Assembly: GCA_020137815.1 (NCBI GenBank)
Contig: CM035360.1
Coordinates: 1,578,077-1,642,076 of the forward strand
Reading direction: 5' to 3'
Length of the DNA: 64,000 nucleotides
Source: Hormiphora californensis
Lineage: Eukaryota; Ctenophora; Tentaculata; Cydippida; Pleurobrachiidae
Part shown: positions 38,401-51,344 of the stretch, piece by piece
How the letters are laid out: every line of letters begins with the position of its first letter
Numbering within the stretch: position 1 is the first letter of the stretch
The notes under the pieces: generated by a model
Told to the model about the DNA's origin: nothing
Seen by the model: only the letters and a program-made list of their open reading frames with translations
Database searches by the model: none
Translations under genes and position numbers: made by a program

Positions 38401-40778
38401 GGCTAGCATGAAAATACTATCAGAATTATAGACCAATTATAAACCTCCCCTTGCAGCTTGCTCCATCTTTCCTGGTCTTGGTGTCCCTGTAATAGGTGTC
38501 TATACCGTGTTACCCAGCCACTGAAAACTATGGTGCTCCTATAATAGTGGCCTACATTTACTGTTGGTGACATGGACACATGTGCAAGATCGAAGTCAAT
38601 TTGTGGAAATATACAGGGTGTCCCACTGTCTTTGCGTGACCTGCGATTACTGGTCATGACCGGGTTCCGTCAAATTAATCAAAACTTATCGAAAAATTGG
38701 TCAAAATGGTTCTAACAAAAACCAGTGTTCTAGAGAATTGTCTGGCGAACATCTTAGTTGCAAGATTGACTTTCCAAGTCTTACCAATCGTCAGATATAT
38801 CGTCGTAAAGTCAAAATTACGTGTTCATGAAATCCGACCGGGGTTCACGTTTTGAAAAATTCACAAATGCAAAGTTGCTCGGATCACATTGCATTCCTCA
38901 TAAGAGTTGTGGGAAATTGTCTGGCGGTCATTTTGGTACCCGGTTTTTTGTCCTAGCTCAATGTTTAGAGTGTCTTATGACTGTCTAAAGACGAAATTCA
39001 ACCAGCATTTTTGAGGGGATCACGTGTCATCAACAAATGGGTAAAATGATTTGAAATTTACAAGAGCTTCATTGGAATCGTCTAAGGTTCATTTTGATAC
39101 CATGGTCTTTTCCATAGCTCTACGTTTAAGTTGCGTTATGACTGTAGGAACATGAAGATTTTTCTATGCTGAGCCTTAGTTGGTATCGGCTCACAACCCC
39201 TAATTAGGTGGCTCGGTGTCGTGTGTAATCCCATGATAATCAGCACATATCGTCTCAATTTCATCTAGACACTTGACAGGGTTGTTATGACGATTTGGCA
39301 AGGCCCCTGTTAATGTGTAGGATACGCAAGTGGTCTATCTCAACCCTATCATGCACTAAGATGTTATTCAAGCAGCTATGAGCTTCATAACAGGGCAAAA
39401 TGCAATGCGATACCTGAGAGCACTTTTGGGAAAATCCCAGTTCTGACAGTCATAAGACACTCTAAACATTGAGCTAGGATAAAAACCCGGGTACCAAAAT
39501 GACCGCCAGACAATTTCCTACAACTCTTATGAGGAATGCAATGTGATCCGAGCAACTTTGCATTTGTGAATTTTTCAAAACGTGAACCCCGGTCGGATTT
39601 CATGAACACGTAATTTTGACTTTACGACGATATATCTGACGATTGGTAAGACTTGGAAAGTCAATCTTGCAACTAAGATGTTCGCCAGACAATTCTCTAG
39701 AACACTGGTTTTTGTTAGAACCATTTTAGTAGTATAGTGTGGACAGTTGGGACCCCTTTTTCGCTCGAATATGTCACCTCCAAATATGGGCATGTCACGT
39801 GACACACGTGATGTCATATGACATCACGTGACATCACATGACGTCATATGATGTCACGTGATTATGACGTCATGGTGTGACCTTTGTGACGTCACTAGCG
39901 CTGACAAGGGATCAGCGGGGTTTGAACTCGCTACCTTTGTAACAAAAGCCAATCTCTTAGACCATGCGGCCACCGTGCGGCATTAGATCATCACATTTGA
40001 GACCTTTTTAAATGCTATAACTTCACAATAAGTCCACAGTGATTCTTGCTCCGTTCCTACCCTGTTATTCACTGTTATCTGGTGTTTCTCGTGTGTTCCA
40101 AGTATTACAAGAACACATAGAAACAGCGAAAGAACACCCAAGAATAAAAATTTGTGGGTTCTCCGATTGCGCTGTAAACTCTATTAATCGAATTAAACAT
40201 TGAATTTGTAAATAAAAACTTCAAGAATATCTGTACACATCAAAACGTATGCAAACAATGGTCTCAACCACCCATTTCGAAGAATGTCTTGATTCGCGTG
40301 CTATTTCAACTAAATCATCTCTTTCGATTTCATTCTTTACTTTCATTATATCGTCTTGATCTGCTATGACTTGTGCTGTTTCGAACACCATTGTATTGTT
40401 AGATGGATGGAAAAACTTTAATTCATCCGTTTCAGTGTTCCTTAATATGTAACCAAAAGCTACATTGACTTTTACAGGTTTTTTGTAATATTTCAGTACT
40501 CCACCGAGTTTCCCGGGAATGCTATCATAAGGGGAGATTGGAAAATGATACATATCCTTGAGAATCCCTTTCTTGACACTGTGCTTGATGGTTTTCCAGT
40601 TTTTGCGATAAAGCGGCTTTACTGAATCGCCTACGTTCTTCAGAAAATCATCCATGATGGAAATGAAACGGTTCTAAATCTCACTTGTATTTATAGCTAG
40701 TGAGAAACTACCTGTAACTACCGCATAATTTTAAGTTCTCGCGATATGCTATTAGCAGTCAAGATTATAGTATACCAA

Positions 40779-40812
<34 letters not shown>

Positions 40813-43800
40813 CTCTCTCCCTCAATTTCTTTTGGAGACCCCTTATTTATTTAGTGGATGATCCCTTGTTTATACAGATAGAATCTACACTCGAGTTCAC
40901 TGTATATCTATTTGAGTGCCACCTTTAGTCCCATGTTCCGCTGATACCTTTCACTCTCTCTCTATCTCTATGTCTCTCTCTCTTATAGTCCACTTTTTTC
41001 TAGACAATATGTTATTATTGACACATTCCCGCAAACTTACACTACATCACGTGAACTAGTTTATTCCTAATTTGGCTAGCAAATATCAACAGGTGTCCTC
41101 ATGGTACCGGAGTCCAGTGCTTTAGTTACCTTTCTTCATACGTGTGCTCAGTGAGTAACTGGAACAGCTCACACTGCAGCTGTACAGTTGATGTTGCTTG
41201 AAAGTCTGAATTCCGGGTGCTATGACGCTATGTGCCATATTTCTGTTGCTGTGCTCTATACTGAATAAATGTACAGATACCAGTTTATACTTTGCAGAGC
41301 AGAGCTCAGGCTTGACTTTGGAACTTATCTTATTTGTCCTTTATTCTTACTGGTATTGACATCTAACCGTGATGCTTACATGACTTTTCACATACATTGC
41401 TTTAGATAGTTACGATTGCGGACCTAAAGCTTCTTCATGTCATAGTATAGAGAGTCTTATAATCGACAACAGCTGAGGATGGCGAGACGGCTCTATCTCC
41501 TTTTATTTCTGGGAGTTTTCTTTGTTCAACCTCAACTATCTCATTTCTTAAATTTAAAGCGAAAGGTGAGATTATGTGACTAATAAATAAACTAATTGTA
41601 TTGCTATGTAGGATATATTCAAGTTTATTGTAAGATAAATTTCACTTAAAGTGAGTTTTCTTCTTCAGGGCGATGATGAAGATGATGAAAGGCCTGGACC
41701 TTCTTCCTCTCACCACCATGTAAGCAAGTAGTCTTCAATAAAATTATCCCTATTCAATTTTACCATCAAAGATTCAGTCAAAACAAGATCTACCTTGACT
41801 GTTTGTGGTGTACCTCGATCTATAAGATATAGTAGTTAATGTGTTTTTTTTTCTTTCTTCAGTCCAGCGGCTGTGGAAATGCTGAACCATCAAATGTCAA
41901 ATCTGTAAGTCCTAGTTCAATATTTTTGTAAGTTGATTCACGTCCAAACGACGAGCTTCATTCAAACAAGAACCAACTTTCATTTCAGGGGAAACATCGG
42001 GCTGTGACCTGCCCACTGTGTGATAATACTATCCGGGCGTCACAGCTGGAAAATCACAAAGGAGGGCGCAAGTGCGTTAAGCAGTGTGAAATTTGCACTC
42101 GAAGAGTTCCCGGCAAAGACTATAAGGCTCACAGAGACGAACATCTCATACAGATTCAGCACAGTTTCTCTCACTCTCAACCCAGTCCGACCTCTCCGTT
42201 CCAAGCCGTTCAAGTAGATCCAGAGCTTGAATTGATTTACAAAGAGCACCCTGTTATCCAAACGAGCGTTAAAATAGGCAGGGTAATGGATGTATACAAT
42301 GTTCAAGTAGATCACCTGAACACTGGAGAGCTATTAAATTGCTTCAAAAAAGTCTACAGGCATCAAAGAAACGCTTTTAAGCTCCAAATTTCGCTGGGAG
42401 TCATCCTGAAACATCAAAGAACTGGTGAACTTGCCTATTATCGTCCTTCCCAAAATAACCAGCTACTTTTGGACTCTCCAACACTGATAAAAAATTCTGA
42501 GGATAAGAGGGCTTTTATTAATTTGTTAGAAGGAATTGACCTTGAAAAATCCATTAGGCGCCCCTCTACTGAATGGTCTGCAGTTAAAGTGACCAATGTT
42601 AGCTTCTACGTGTTTCGACTGAAAGGTACTGCTATCGGAGGTGGTGTTGAGCTACCAGACCACTTGCTACGGAACAAAGGACTGATTTCTTTAGTGACTT
42701 CTAGGAAGACTGGAAAGCCCTATAGCGATCAGAAATGCTTCTTCCGGTGTCTCGCTCTGCACCAAGGTTCAGACCCTCAGTCGCTTGAAAAGAAGACCAA
42801 TCAGCTCGTGAAAGAATATTGTAACAAGGCATCTATAAAGACAAAGCAGTTTAACGGAGTCTCTCTAGATCAACTTGAGGACGTTTCACGACTTTTTGGA
42901 GTAGGAATTATTGTCTATGAGCAAGATGAGGATAGATCCACGTCTACAGTGTGGCGCTCCATCACCGAAGATAATGCCATGCACGTGAACCTGTTCCAAA
43001 CTCATTTCAGCTTTGTCCAAGATCTTGAGAAGTTTTCATCTTCATACAGATGTCTACAATGCGACAAGTTTTTCGACCACCATGGTCACTATAAGAGGCA
43101 CACGAAAACCTGTGACATGAATGTGAGAGAAAAGTACGTGGGCGGTACATTTAGTGTGAAACCCACAGTCTTCGATGAGCTAGAGGACTTTGGAGTGGAC
43201 ATACCATCGGAACTACGCCCTTATCCTTATCGAGCTGTGTTTGATATTGAGTGCATGCTGACAAAGGAGGTAGACATTGCTGAAACAGATAGGACAAGCT
43301 ACGTTAACCGTCATCAGTTGGTCTCCATCTCCGTGAGTTCTAATGTGCCGGAGTTTCAAACCCCAAGATGCTTCGTCCTCAACACACCTGATGGGCAAAA
43401 GACCTTAGTCTCAGAGTTCCTGGAGTACCTTAGGAAAATCAGTGATGCTGCAGCCTGTAGAGTAGGGGAACTGTACCAGGAGTACAACATTGCTGAGGTT
43501 GAGGACGATAAAATACAGTCACGATGGGAAAATCACGTATCCCAGCTGCCTGTACTTGCATTCAACGGGGCCAAATACGACCTAAATGTTCTACGAGAGT
43601 TTCTGTTCCCAATCCTGGCAAAAGAAGATTCAGTCAGATTCATGATCAAGAAGGGCAGCAGTTACATGGCAATTTGCACAGATCAACTAAAATTCCTGGA
43701 TATGATCAACTACGTGGCTCCTGGTTATTCGCTCGAAAAATTTACCAAAGCTTATGGTGCTAAGGATCGAAAAAGCTTCTTTCCGTATGAATACTTGGAC

Positions 43801-46800
43801 TGTTTCGACAAATTGAAGGTAAAGAAGTTCCCGAAGTACCAGGATTTCTTCTCGTCGCTAAAGGGAAAAGTGTCACTTGAGCCTAATGTTGGGGAGAGCC
43901 TCTCGGATTTAGAGGTCCAGTACATCGGTAGACAGCCCAGTAAAGATGATCCGATTTCTTTGAAGGAGATTAGTGAGTTGGGTCAGTTCCGGTATCACCA
44001 GCTGAAAGACATGTTTGAAAGGAACAAGTGGTGTGTTCGGGACTACCTTATCTACTATAACAATTTGGATACTACTTCGTTTTTGGAGGCCATCGAGAAC
44101 TTGGTTCAGTACTACAACGCTAGGGGAGTGGATGTGTTCAAGGATGCTTTATCAGGTAAATTGCTAACGGATATTATCTCGCATAGTAAATAATCAAATA
44201 TTTTACTAAAATTACTAATAATCCGTTATAGTTCCTGGGATCGCAGAACGGATTGCCTTCAAGGGGCTGAATAATCGGGATGAGACCTTCCACCTTTTCA
44301 ACGGAAAAAATAAGGACCTCGTACATCTATTTCTATCAAACAATGTTGGCGGTCCAGCTATCATTTTTGATCGATACCAGGAAGCAGGTATTTGAGATAC
44401 AGTCAGAACCCGATTTAGTGACCCCCGATTTAGTGACACCCCGATTTAGTGACATGATAAATTTCCCCCGATATTGCAAATTAACGGTATTTGACCCCGA
44501 TTTAGTGGCCACCCCGATTTAGTGACCAAAACCCTTTCCCCCGAGGATGTCACTAAATCGGGGTCCGACTGTACTCCCAACATTCTACTCTAACTCTCCT
44601 AACTAGATTTATACTAACTTCTCCAAACTCAGATGTAACCAAAATACGCCATGATGATAACGGAAAACTCTGCAAGAAGGTGCTTGGTTTGGATGCCAAC
44701 GCCCTTTATCTGGGTAAGATCCTCGGTCAATTTTTTTTGGGTGCTATCAAGCGCCGTAAATTCAATCACTTCTTGAAACGAGTGTTTGCTTTCTCGATTC
44801 AAAACTGAAGATAGTATTGTCTGATAAATTTCAGCCAGTTACAGCTCAGGATTTAAGCTGCATGCTCGGCTCAAAACCGTAAGAGCCACTGAATAAACAC
44901 ACATGTGTTAGTAACAGACGTAAATATTTTTCCAACAGAATGCATGTCGAGGGAAATGCCATGTGGGATGTTCCTAAGACGACGAGCACCAGACTTCATT
45001 CTAGAGTACCCTAGCTACACCTCAAAAGTGGCTATTGAATGGTTAAGCTGGGTAGAAGAAGACCAGGGTATAGAGATCCAACATGCCAAAAACAGCGGTG
45101 AGGTGAGGATTGGACCAAGAAAAATTCCAGTTGATGGCTTTCACAGGTAATCACATCAACACGCATCTGATCATGTGATTTGATTTCTATATAGCTACCT
45201 TTTGCACGCACATTAAATAAAGAGCTTTGGAATCAGAATAATTATCACAATAATACCGTTAATCAGGATAAAAGTGATTATCTTAGACTAATAATCCATT
45301 TCAGAGAGTCCAAAACAGTGTACCAATTCCACGGTTGCTGGTTTCATGGATGTAGAGAGTGCTTCCCAGACAATCGTGATGTAGAGAAGTCTGGTAGAAA
45401 ATCCCATGATTTCAACTTCAACAGAACTCAGAAGGTCACTACCGAACTGGAGAGTCTCGGCTATACAGTAAGTTTTGTACACATGTTACTGTAAGGACAA
45501 AGACCGTAGCATCTAATTCAATGTTCAATCCTATTTTCAGCTGGTTGAAATGTGGGAGTGTGACTGGAAGGAGAGAAGGAAATCCGTTCAGCTGTCAACA
45601 AAGCATCTTTACCCCTTCGAGGCGTCATATCGTCTGACGGAAAAGCAGATTTTGGCTGCTATTCAGAAAGGAGAGATGTTTGGTGCAGCTGAAGTTGACA
45701 TCAACGTACCCGATAATTTAAAGGATAGGTATGAGAAATTCAGCCCCCTAGTAATATCGATCCATTAGACAATCTAATTAAACTTGTTTTAAAATGGTCC
45801 AATAGCTAGAATATTTCAGGTTCAGTGAGATGACTCCAATATTCAAAAATGTGGTGATTACAGAGGATGACATAGGCGAATATATGAGAGATTACATCCG
45901 GGAGACTGGGGAGAAGTTCAAGGATCGGCGCAACCTAATAGGTTCAATGTTCGCAGAAAAAATTCTCTTGGTCACTCCTCTTCTCAAGTGGTACTTGGAC
46001 AACGGTTTAGTCGTCACTAAGCTTCACCAGTTTGTTCAATTCCGACCTGTACGCTGTTTCAAGTCATTTGCAGACAACGTCTCCAATGATCGACGTGCAG
46101 GTAAGATATTCAGCACATTTTCTCATCTTTATTCTACTTTTGAAGATTATATAAACTTATTTTTAATGAACCTACGCTTTAGGGGATGTAGATCCGAGCA
46201 AAGCCATCATTGCGGAGACGTCAAAGTTAATTGGCAACAGCGTATACGGCCACAGCATCATGCGCAAAGACCGTCATACATCCGTTAAACTCGTTGATCT
46301 AGAGAAAGCTAGCAAGTTGGTGAATGATCCTCTAATGGTCAGCCTGGAAGAGATGGAAGAGGAGACATTCGAGGTACAATTTTGATGAATAATTGTGACT
46401 ATATACACAATTATGTATTATTTACTTGTTATGGAATAATATTCCACTATCCCCAAGGTTGTTAGTAAAAAGAGAAGAGTGACGTATGATCTACCAGTAC
46501 ATCTCGGCTTCTTTGTCTATTCTCTGGCAAAGCTGAAAATGCTGAAATTTTATTATGATGTACTCGATCGCTTCATTGATAGAAGTAATTTTGCCCTTCT
46601 AGAGATGGATACTGGTGAGAATTATATTGGAACTCACCGCCGTAGACGGCTCTCTGCAGCTGAGAACTATCTACGATGGGAAAAATAGACGTGTGGTGAT
46701 ATAAAAAGTTATAATAACTTCTGTTTTTCTAGCTTTATTTATTAGAATTTCAAGTGATATAACATTTCAGATAGTTTGTACCTCGCTTTGGCAGGCGACT

Positions 46801-49800
46801 CTCTGGATGATATTGTGAAACCCGAGCTCAAAGGAGAGTGGACGGAGATCAAAAAGGAATGGTTTCCGAGGCCTCACAACAAAGCTTACGACAAGAGAAC
46901 ACCTGGTAAGTTCTCTCATTTCACTCTTTTCTTTCTATAATAAGCAGATTTTAGACAATTCACAATCATTTATCGAAAATTAAAATTCCTCAGGGTTATT
47001 TAAAGTCGAGTATGAAGGGGAGGCATTTATCGGGCTCAACGCAAAGTCTTATTTTTGCAAAGGGGACCAGATAAAATATAGTTCAAAAGGAGTGTCTCAT
47101 ACAAATAATCTCTCGTTTGAAGACTACAGATCCGTCTTATTGAAACAACCAGTGAAAGATCAGCTCAATCGAGGATTTAGGATGAAAAAGGGAACAATGC
47201 ACACATACTCTGTCACAAAATCGGGTCTTAACCACATTTATGTGAAGAGAAAGGTGCTGGAAGATGGGCTTAGGACGACCTATCTAGACATTTGAGAGCT
47301 ACATCATTATATTTTAGCATGAACGACGACTGATTATACAGCTATCGGGATTTATTTAGATATATATTTTCTAATTTATTTTCGAGAAAGTCATAAAACA
47401 ACTGATTTTATTTTAAAAGAAATATACAAATTTAATTATCATATTCTAGACTTGAAATTAGCGATAGCGTTCTCCCAATAATTTGGAATATATTATAAAA
47501 GTCTTTGGAGTGATTTAAAAGTAACAGTTTGATTTCTTCTAGGCTTTTGCAATCCACCACTCTGATAAGTTTTCTGCCTTTTGCATTTAGACGCTTTTTC
47601 TGGGATACGACTAGAGGTACAGCTCCATATTTTAAGCCAGTAAAAAGATTTTTAATTGCTTTAAGAAGTTTATTGCTACGTGCAATAGATTTAAAACTTT
47701 TCAAATCAATCAGTTGTTGTAGTTCCAAGTAGTTCCGTATACTTTTAGCATTGATTATTGTATCCGAAAACTCATTAAATTTGGTATCATTAAAGTTGGT
47801 CCTGAATTCATCGAGTTGTTTTTCAAACAAATGAATTCTTTCAAGATGTTGCTTTGATTCATTGAGTTTCGATTTGTATAGTCTCTCGTATTTTCGAGCT
47901 TGACTATCTCGTTTCTGGTATAGCGTCTTAAAGTCAATATCAGTCAATGGATCAAATTTTTTCTCGGATTCTTCCTTTTCATCATCAGTTTCATTCACTT
48001 CCTCCTTATCTAGAGACGTCTCGATTTCCTCATTGTCATCAACTGAGTCATCACCAACTGGCCCCCACTTTTCATGATCATATTTTTCATGTTGAAGAAG
48101 ATGATAAACTGTTTCGAATTTCAGGTCACAAACATTGCAGGAATACATTTTTGCGGAAATAAACTTAATAAAAATAGTTCTCCTTTTATACTCGTCACTG
48201 TTCCTCGATCAATTTTACTGTTCGTCTTTGTTCCTACAAGTCGGACAATTCTCTTCCTCTTCTGGGAACACCTTTTCTATGATATCTTCCACTGTTTCTA
48301 GATTTTCTTGCAAAAGTTCACGAATCACGATCAAAGATTCGTTATCCTTTATCGCATTTATTAGAAGTTCCTCTTCTGGTGTCAGCTCAATCTCTGAAAA
48401 ATCTGCATTAATTAGATCATTTTTGAGACCAAAACACTTCAATAGGCTCGAGTATGTCTTTTCATCTTCACTTTCTGGTGAGTCAATCTCATCATCAGAC
48501 AATTCAGATAATTCCTCAGGCTCAGAATCCTGGTCAGACTCTGAATCCTCATTCCGCTTTTTATCATCCAAGCGTAGAGCTTTCAGAAACGATCTTGAAT
48601 TAGACATGATTGGAAATGATAATCATGGAAAACATCCCCCTTTTATAGTGTTCCCGGGTGTTCTCTCTATGTTCCGACGTGTTTTTTTAAAAAGCTCTTT
48701 TGTTCCTCGGTGTTCCTCGGTGTTCCTTTCAGGAACCCTTTGATTCCTTGCTGTTCTTTCGATTACATGTTTATTCCTAGGTGTTTCTAACCGTTCTAAC
48801 GTGTTCTTATGATGTTCCTGTGTGTTCCCGTGATGCCTGGAACAAGCGAGAAACACCAGATAACGGTGAATAACAGAGTAGGAACACTAGAAATAGATTG
48901 CATCACCAAGGAACTGCTAGGAACACCCATAGAGCATACGGAGAATAGACTAGGAACACTTGGAACGATTTTAAGATTCCTATAATTAACAAGGAATAGC
49001 TAGGAATGGCTAGGAACGGCTAAAACACAGCCAATGTCGCTTGCCAGCTCTAAGCAGTCATTTTAGGTGGTACTGTACAATCTATGTACTGTAGGAATAG
49101 CTAGAATATCAATTATCAGGGGACTTATTGTGAAGTTATAGCATTTAAAAAGGTCTCAAATGTGATGATCTAATGCCGCACGGTGGCCGCATGGTCTAAG
49201 AGATTGGCTTTTGTTACAAAGGTAGCGAGTTCAAACCCCGCTGATCCCTTGTCAGCGCTAGTGACGTCACAAAGGTCACACCATGACGTCATAATCACGT
49301 GACATCATATGACGTCATGTGATGTCACGTGATGTCATATGACATCACGTGTGTCACGTGACATGCCCATATTTGGAGGTGACATATTCGAGCGAAAAAG
49401 GGGTCCCAACTGTCCACACTATACTACTCATTTTGACCAATTTTTCGATGAGTTTTGGTTAGTTTAATGGAGCCCGGTCATGACCCAAAATCTCAGGTCA
49501 CGCAAAGACAGTGGGACACCCTGTATTACCACCATACCATCACGAGTACCAACACCCTCATACTGCACTCAACTCAACCTTATAAGGTCTAAACCCTAAA
49601 CCCCTCGGCCCTCCTAAACCTCCATCTAGACCACATAAACATCACCCCTCAAATCTGAACAGAAATAAATCACGTACATACTCATACACCGTCTTCGTAC
49701 TAACAACTCTTTCACCCTGAATCCTCACTCAGTTTGGTTTGTATGGCTGGTTTGAGGTTTCAGGTTTGCTTACTTGCTTTTTATTATGCAAGTATGTAGT

Positions 49801-51284
49801 TATGTACATACTATATCTTGGTGATTTACTTCTGTTCAGATTTGATGGGTGATGTTTAGGATGGGTTTAGGTGGTTTAGATGGAGGTTTCGGAGGGGTTT
49901 GGGGTTTAGACCCTAAAGGGTTGAGTGTGGCATGAGGGTGTTGGTACTACCAACTTCTCTTGTGATAGAGGTAGTGACAAGATGCAATACGTATTACAAC
50001 ACGTATTCCACTAGGCTGAACCGCCGATAGAAAAACCTGGCATAAAAGGTTACTTGCACAGTGCACCAGCTGTATCGGTAAGAGCTACATCGGAGCCACA
50101 TTCCTAGGCCACTGTAATAGGAATTGTTGGCCGTTGGTTGACGGTAAGACACAGACCACAGTGATATCTTACGTTTGTATTGCATTAAACTAAACACACA
50201 CAGTACGTGAAAGGCACACCCCACCCAAAGCTAAGCCACTTGAATTCCGTATCGTGATATATGAATCGTGTAATTGAATCGTACATCGGGACAGCTCTAA
50301 TTGGCAGTACCATACACCCAGATATCAAGGATTTTCACAAGTTGGTATGGCTGCATCGAGTTGGTATGGAAGCGTTATAGAGACTTTAATACCCTCCATA
50401 CCAACTCTCTAAATATAATCTATGAGTTGGTATGGAGGTCACTGAACCTCACAAAACGCTTCCATACCAACACCCTCCATACCTATGTGGTATGGGGGAT
50501 GTTGGTATGGAGGTTGTTGGTATGTAAGTGTGGAACCCTTCGGAAGGGGTAAACAGTTATCTAAGTTATGATTGATCATACTATTAATTTTATGACTTCG
50601 GAAGGGGTAAACAGTTATCTAGGTTATGATTGATCATACTATTAATTACTTCCCTAAGGCGAGACTAATCATATCGGGTTATAAAAGTAATTTGTATTAA
50701 CTATCAATCGTCTGACAAAGTACGATTGTATAGAGGGAAAGATAGAGGGAGATAGAGAAAGATAATTTGAAGGATCACTGCGCTGGCACCTTTCCAGCCA
50801 ACTAATTTCTGTTAGTTTTTGGCATAATAAATAGGGTGGGCGGACTCTAGTGCTAACGGACTCTATATCTAAACCCAAGGAGGACTCTATATCTAACCCT
50901 AACCTTTACACTAACCCCTCACCTCGAACCCAAATAACAGCCCTAACACTTCTAAACGAGTATAGAGGCACAGCAAACTCTCGTTTCCGGCCTAACGGCC
51001 GAAATCTCGAGTTCGCTTTTCGTGATTTTAGCACTAGAGTCCGCTCACCAATAAATAGATAGGACCTGTAAAGAACTGTTTGACCAATGAAGTAAAGCCA
51101 TTTCGACAGGTTACAGATTTGTACTAAATTGTAATGTGGCTGAATCACCAAATTTAAACCAGAATCTTTGACATCTCGATTTAAAATATCTGCATCAATC
51201 ATGCAGCATGACGGCCCACTTCATTGATGATTTTGATAAATCTGGAAAAAGTTTTTTTTGGTGTGGGTTTCTGCTGGAAAGAAA

Positions 51285-51344
<60 letters not shown>

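Larger units (their letters stand above)
39728..49428. mobile_element. Polinton/Maverick-like element, 9,701 bp, complete ends
   Basis: TIRs at 39728-40035 and 49121-49428 (308 bp) are identical when compared block by block and start AGTAGTATAGTGTGGACAG. The target duplication CATTTT (39722-39727, 49429-49434) is a perfect 6 bp, the Polinton hallmark. The cargo is a protein-primed polymerase B gene and three small leftward genes (144, 238 and 130 aa). Integrase, capsid proteins, packaging ATPase and the usual cysteine protease are not found. A subterminal inverted segment (about 40052-40103 and 48838-48893) shares AGAAACACCAGATAAC. The element sits in the H-I intron of STT3A, inside a fold-back transposon. 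Confidence 0.92.

Noticed and set aside
38403-38657. 84-aa minus-strand frame between the nested inverted repeats
   Set aside because: It runs across the fold-back element boundary and has no family resemblance.
48623-48856. 77-aa Asn/Arg/Thr-rich frame in the Polinton-like element
   Set aside because: It is a translation of the TGTTCC-type repeats next to the TIR.
49176-49248. A genuine tRNA gene
   Set aside because: Acceptor strands do not pair and the anticodon stem is weak, although A and B boxes are present.
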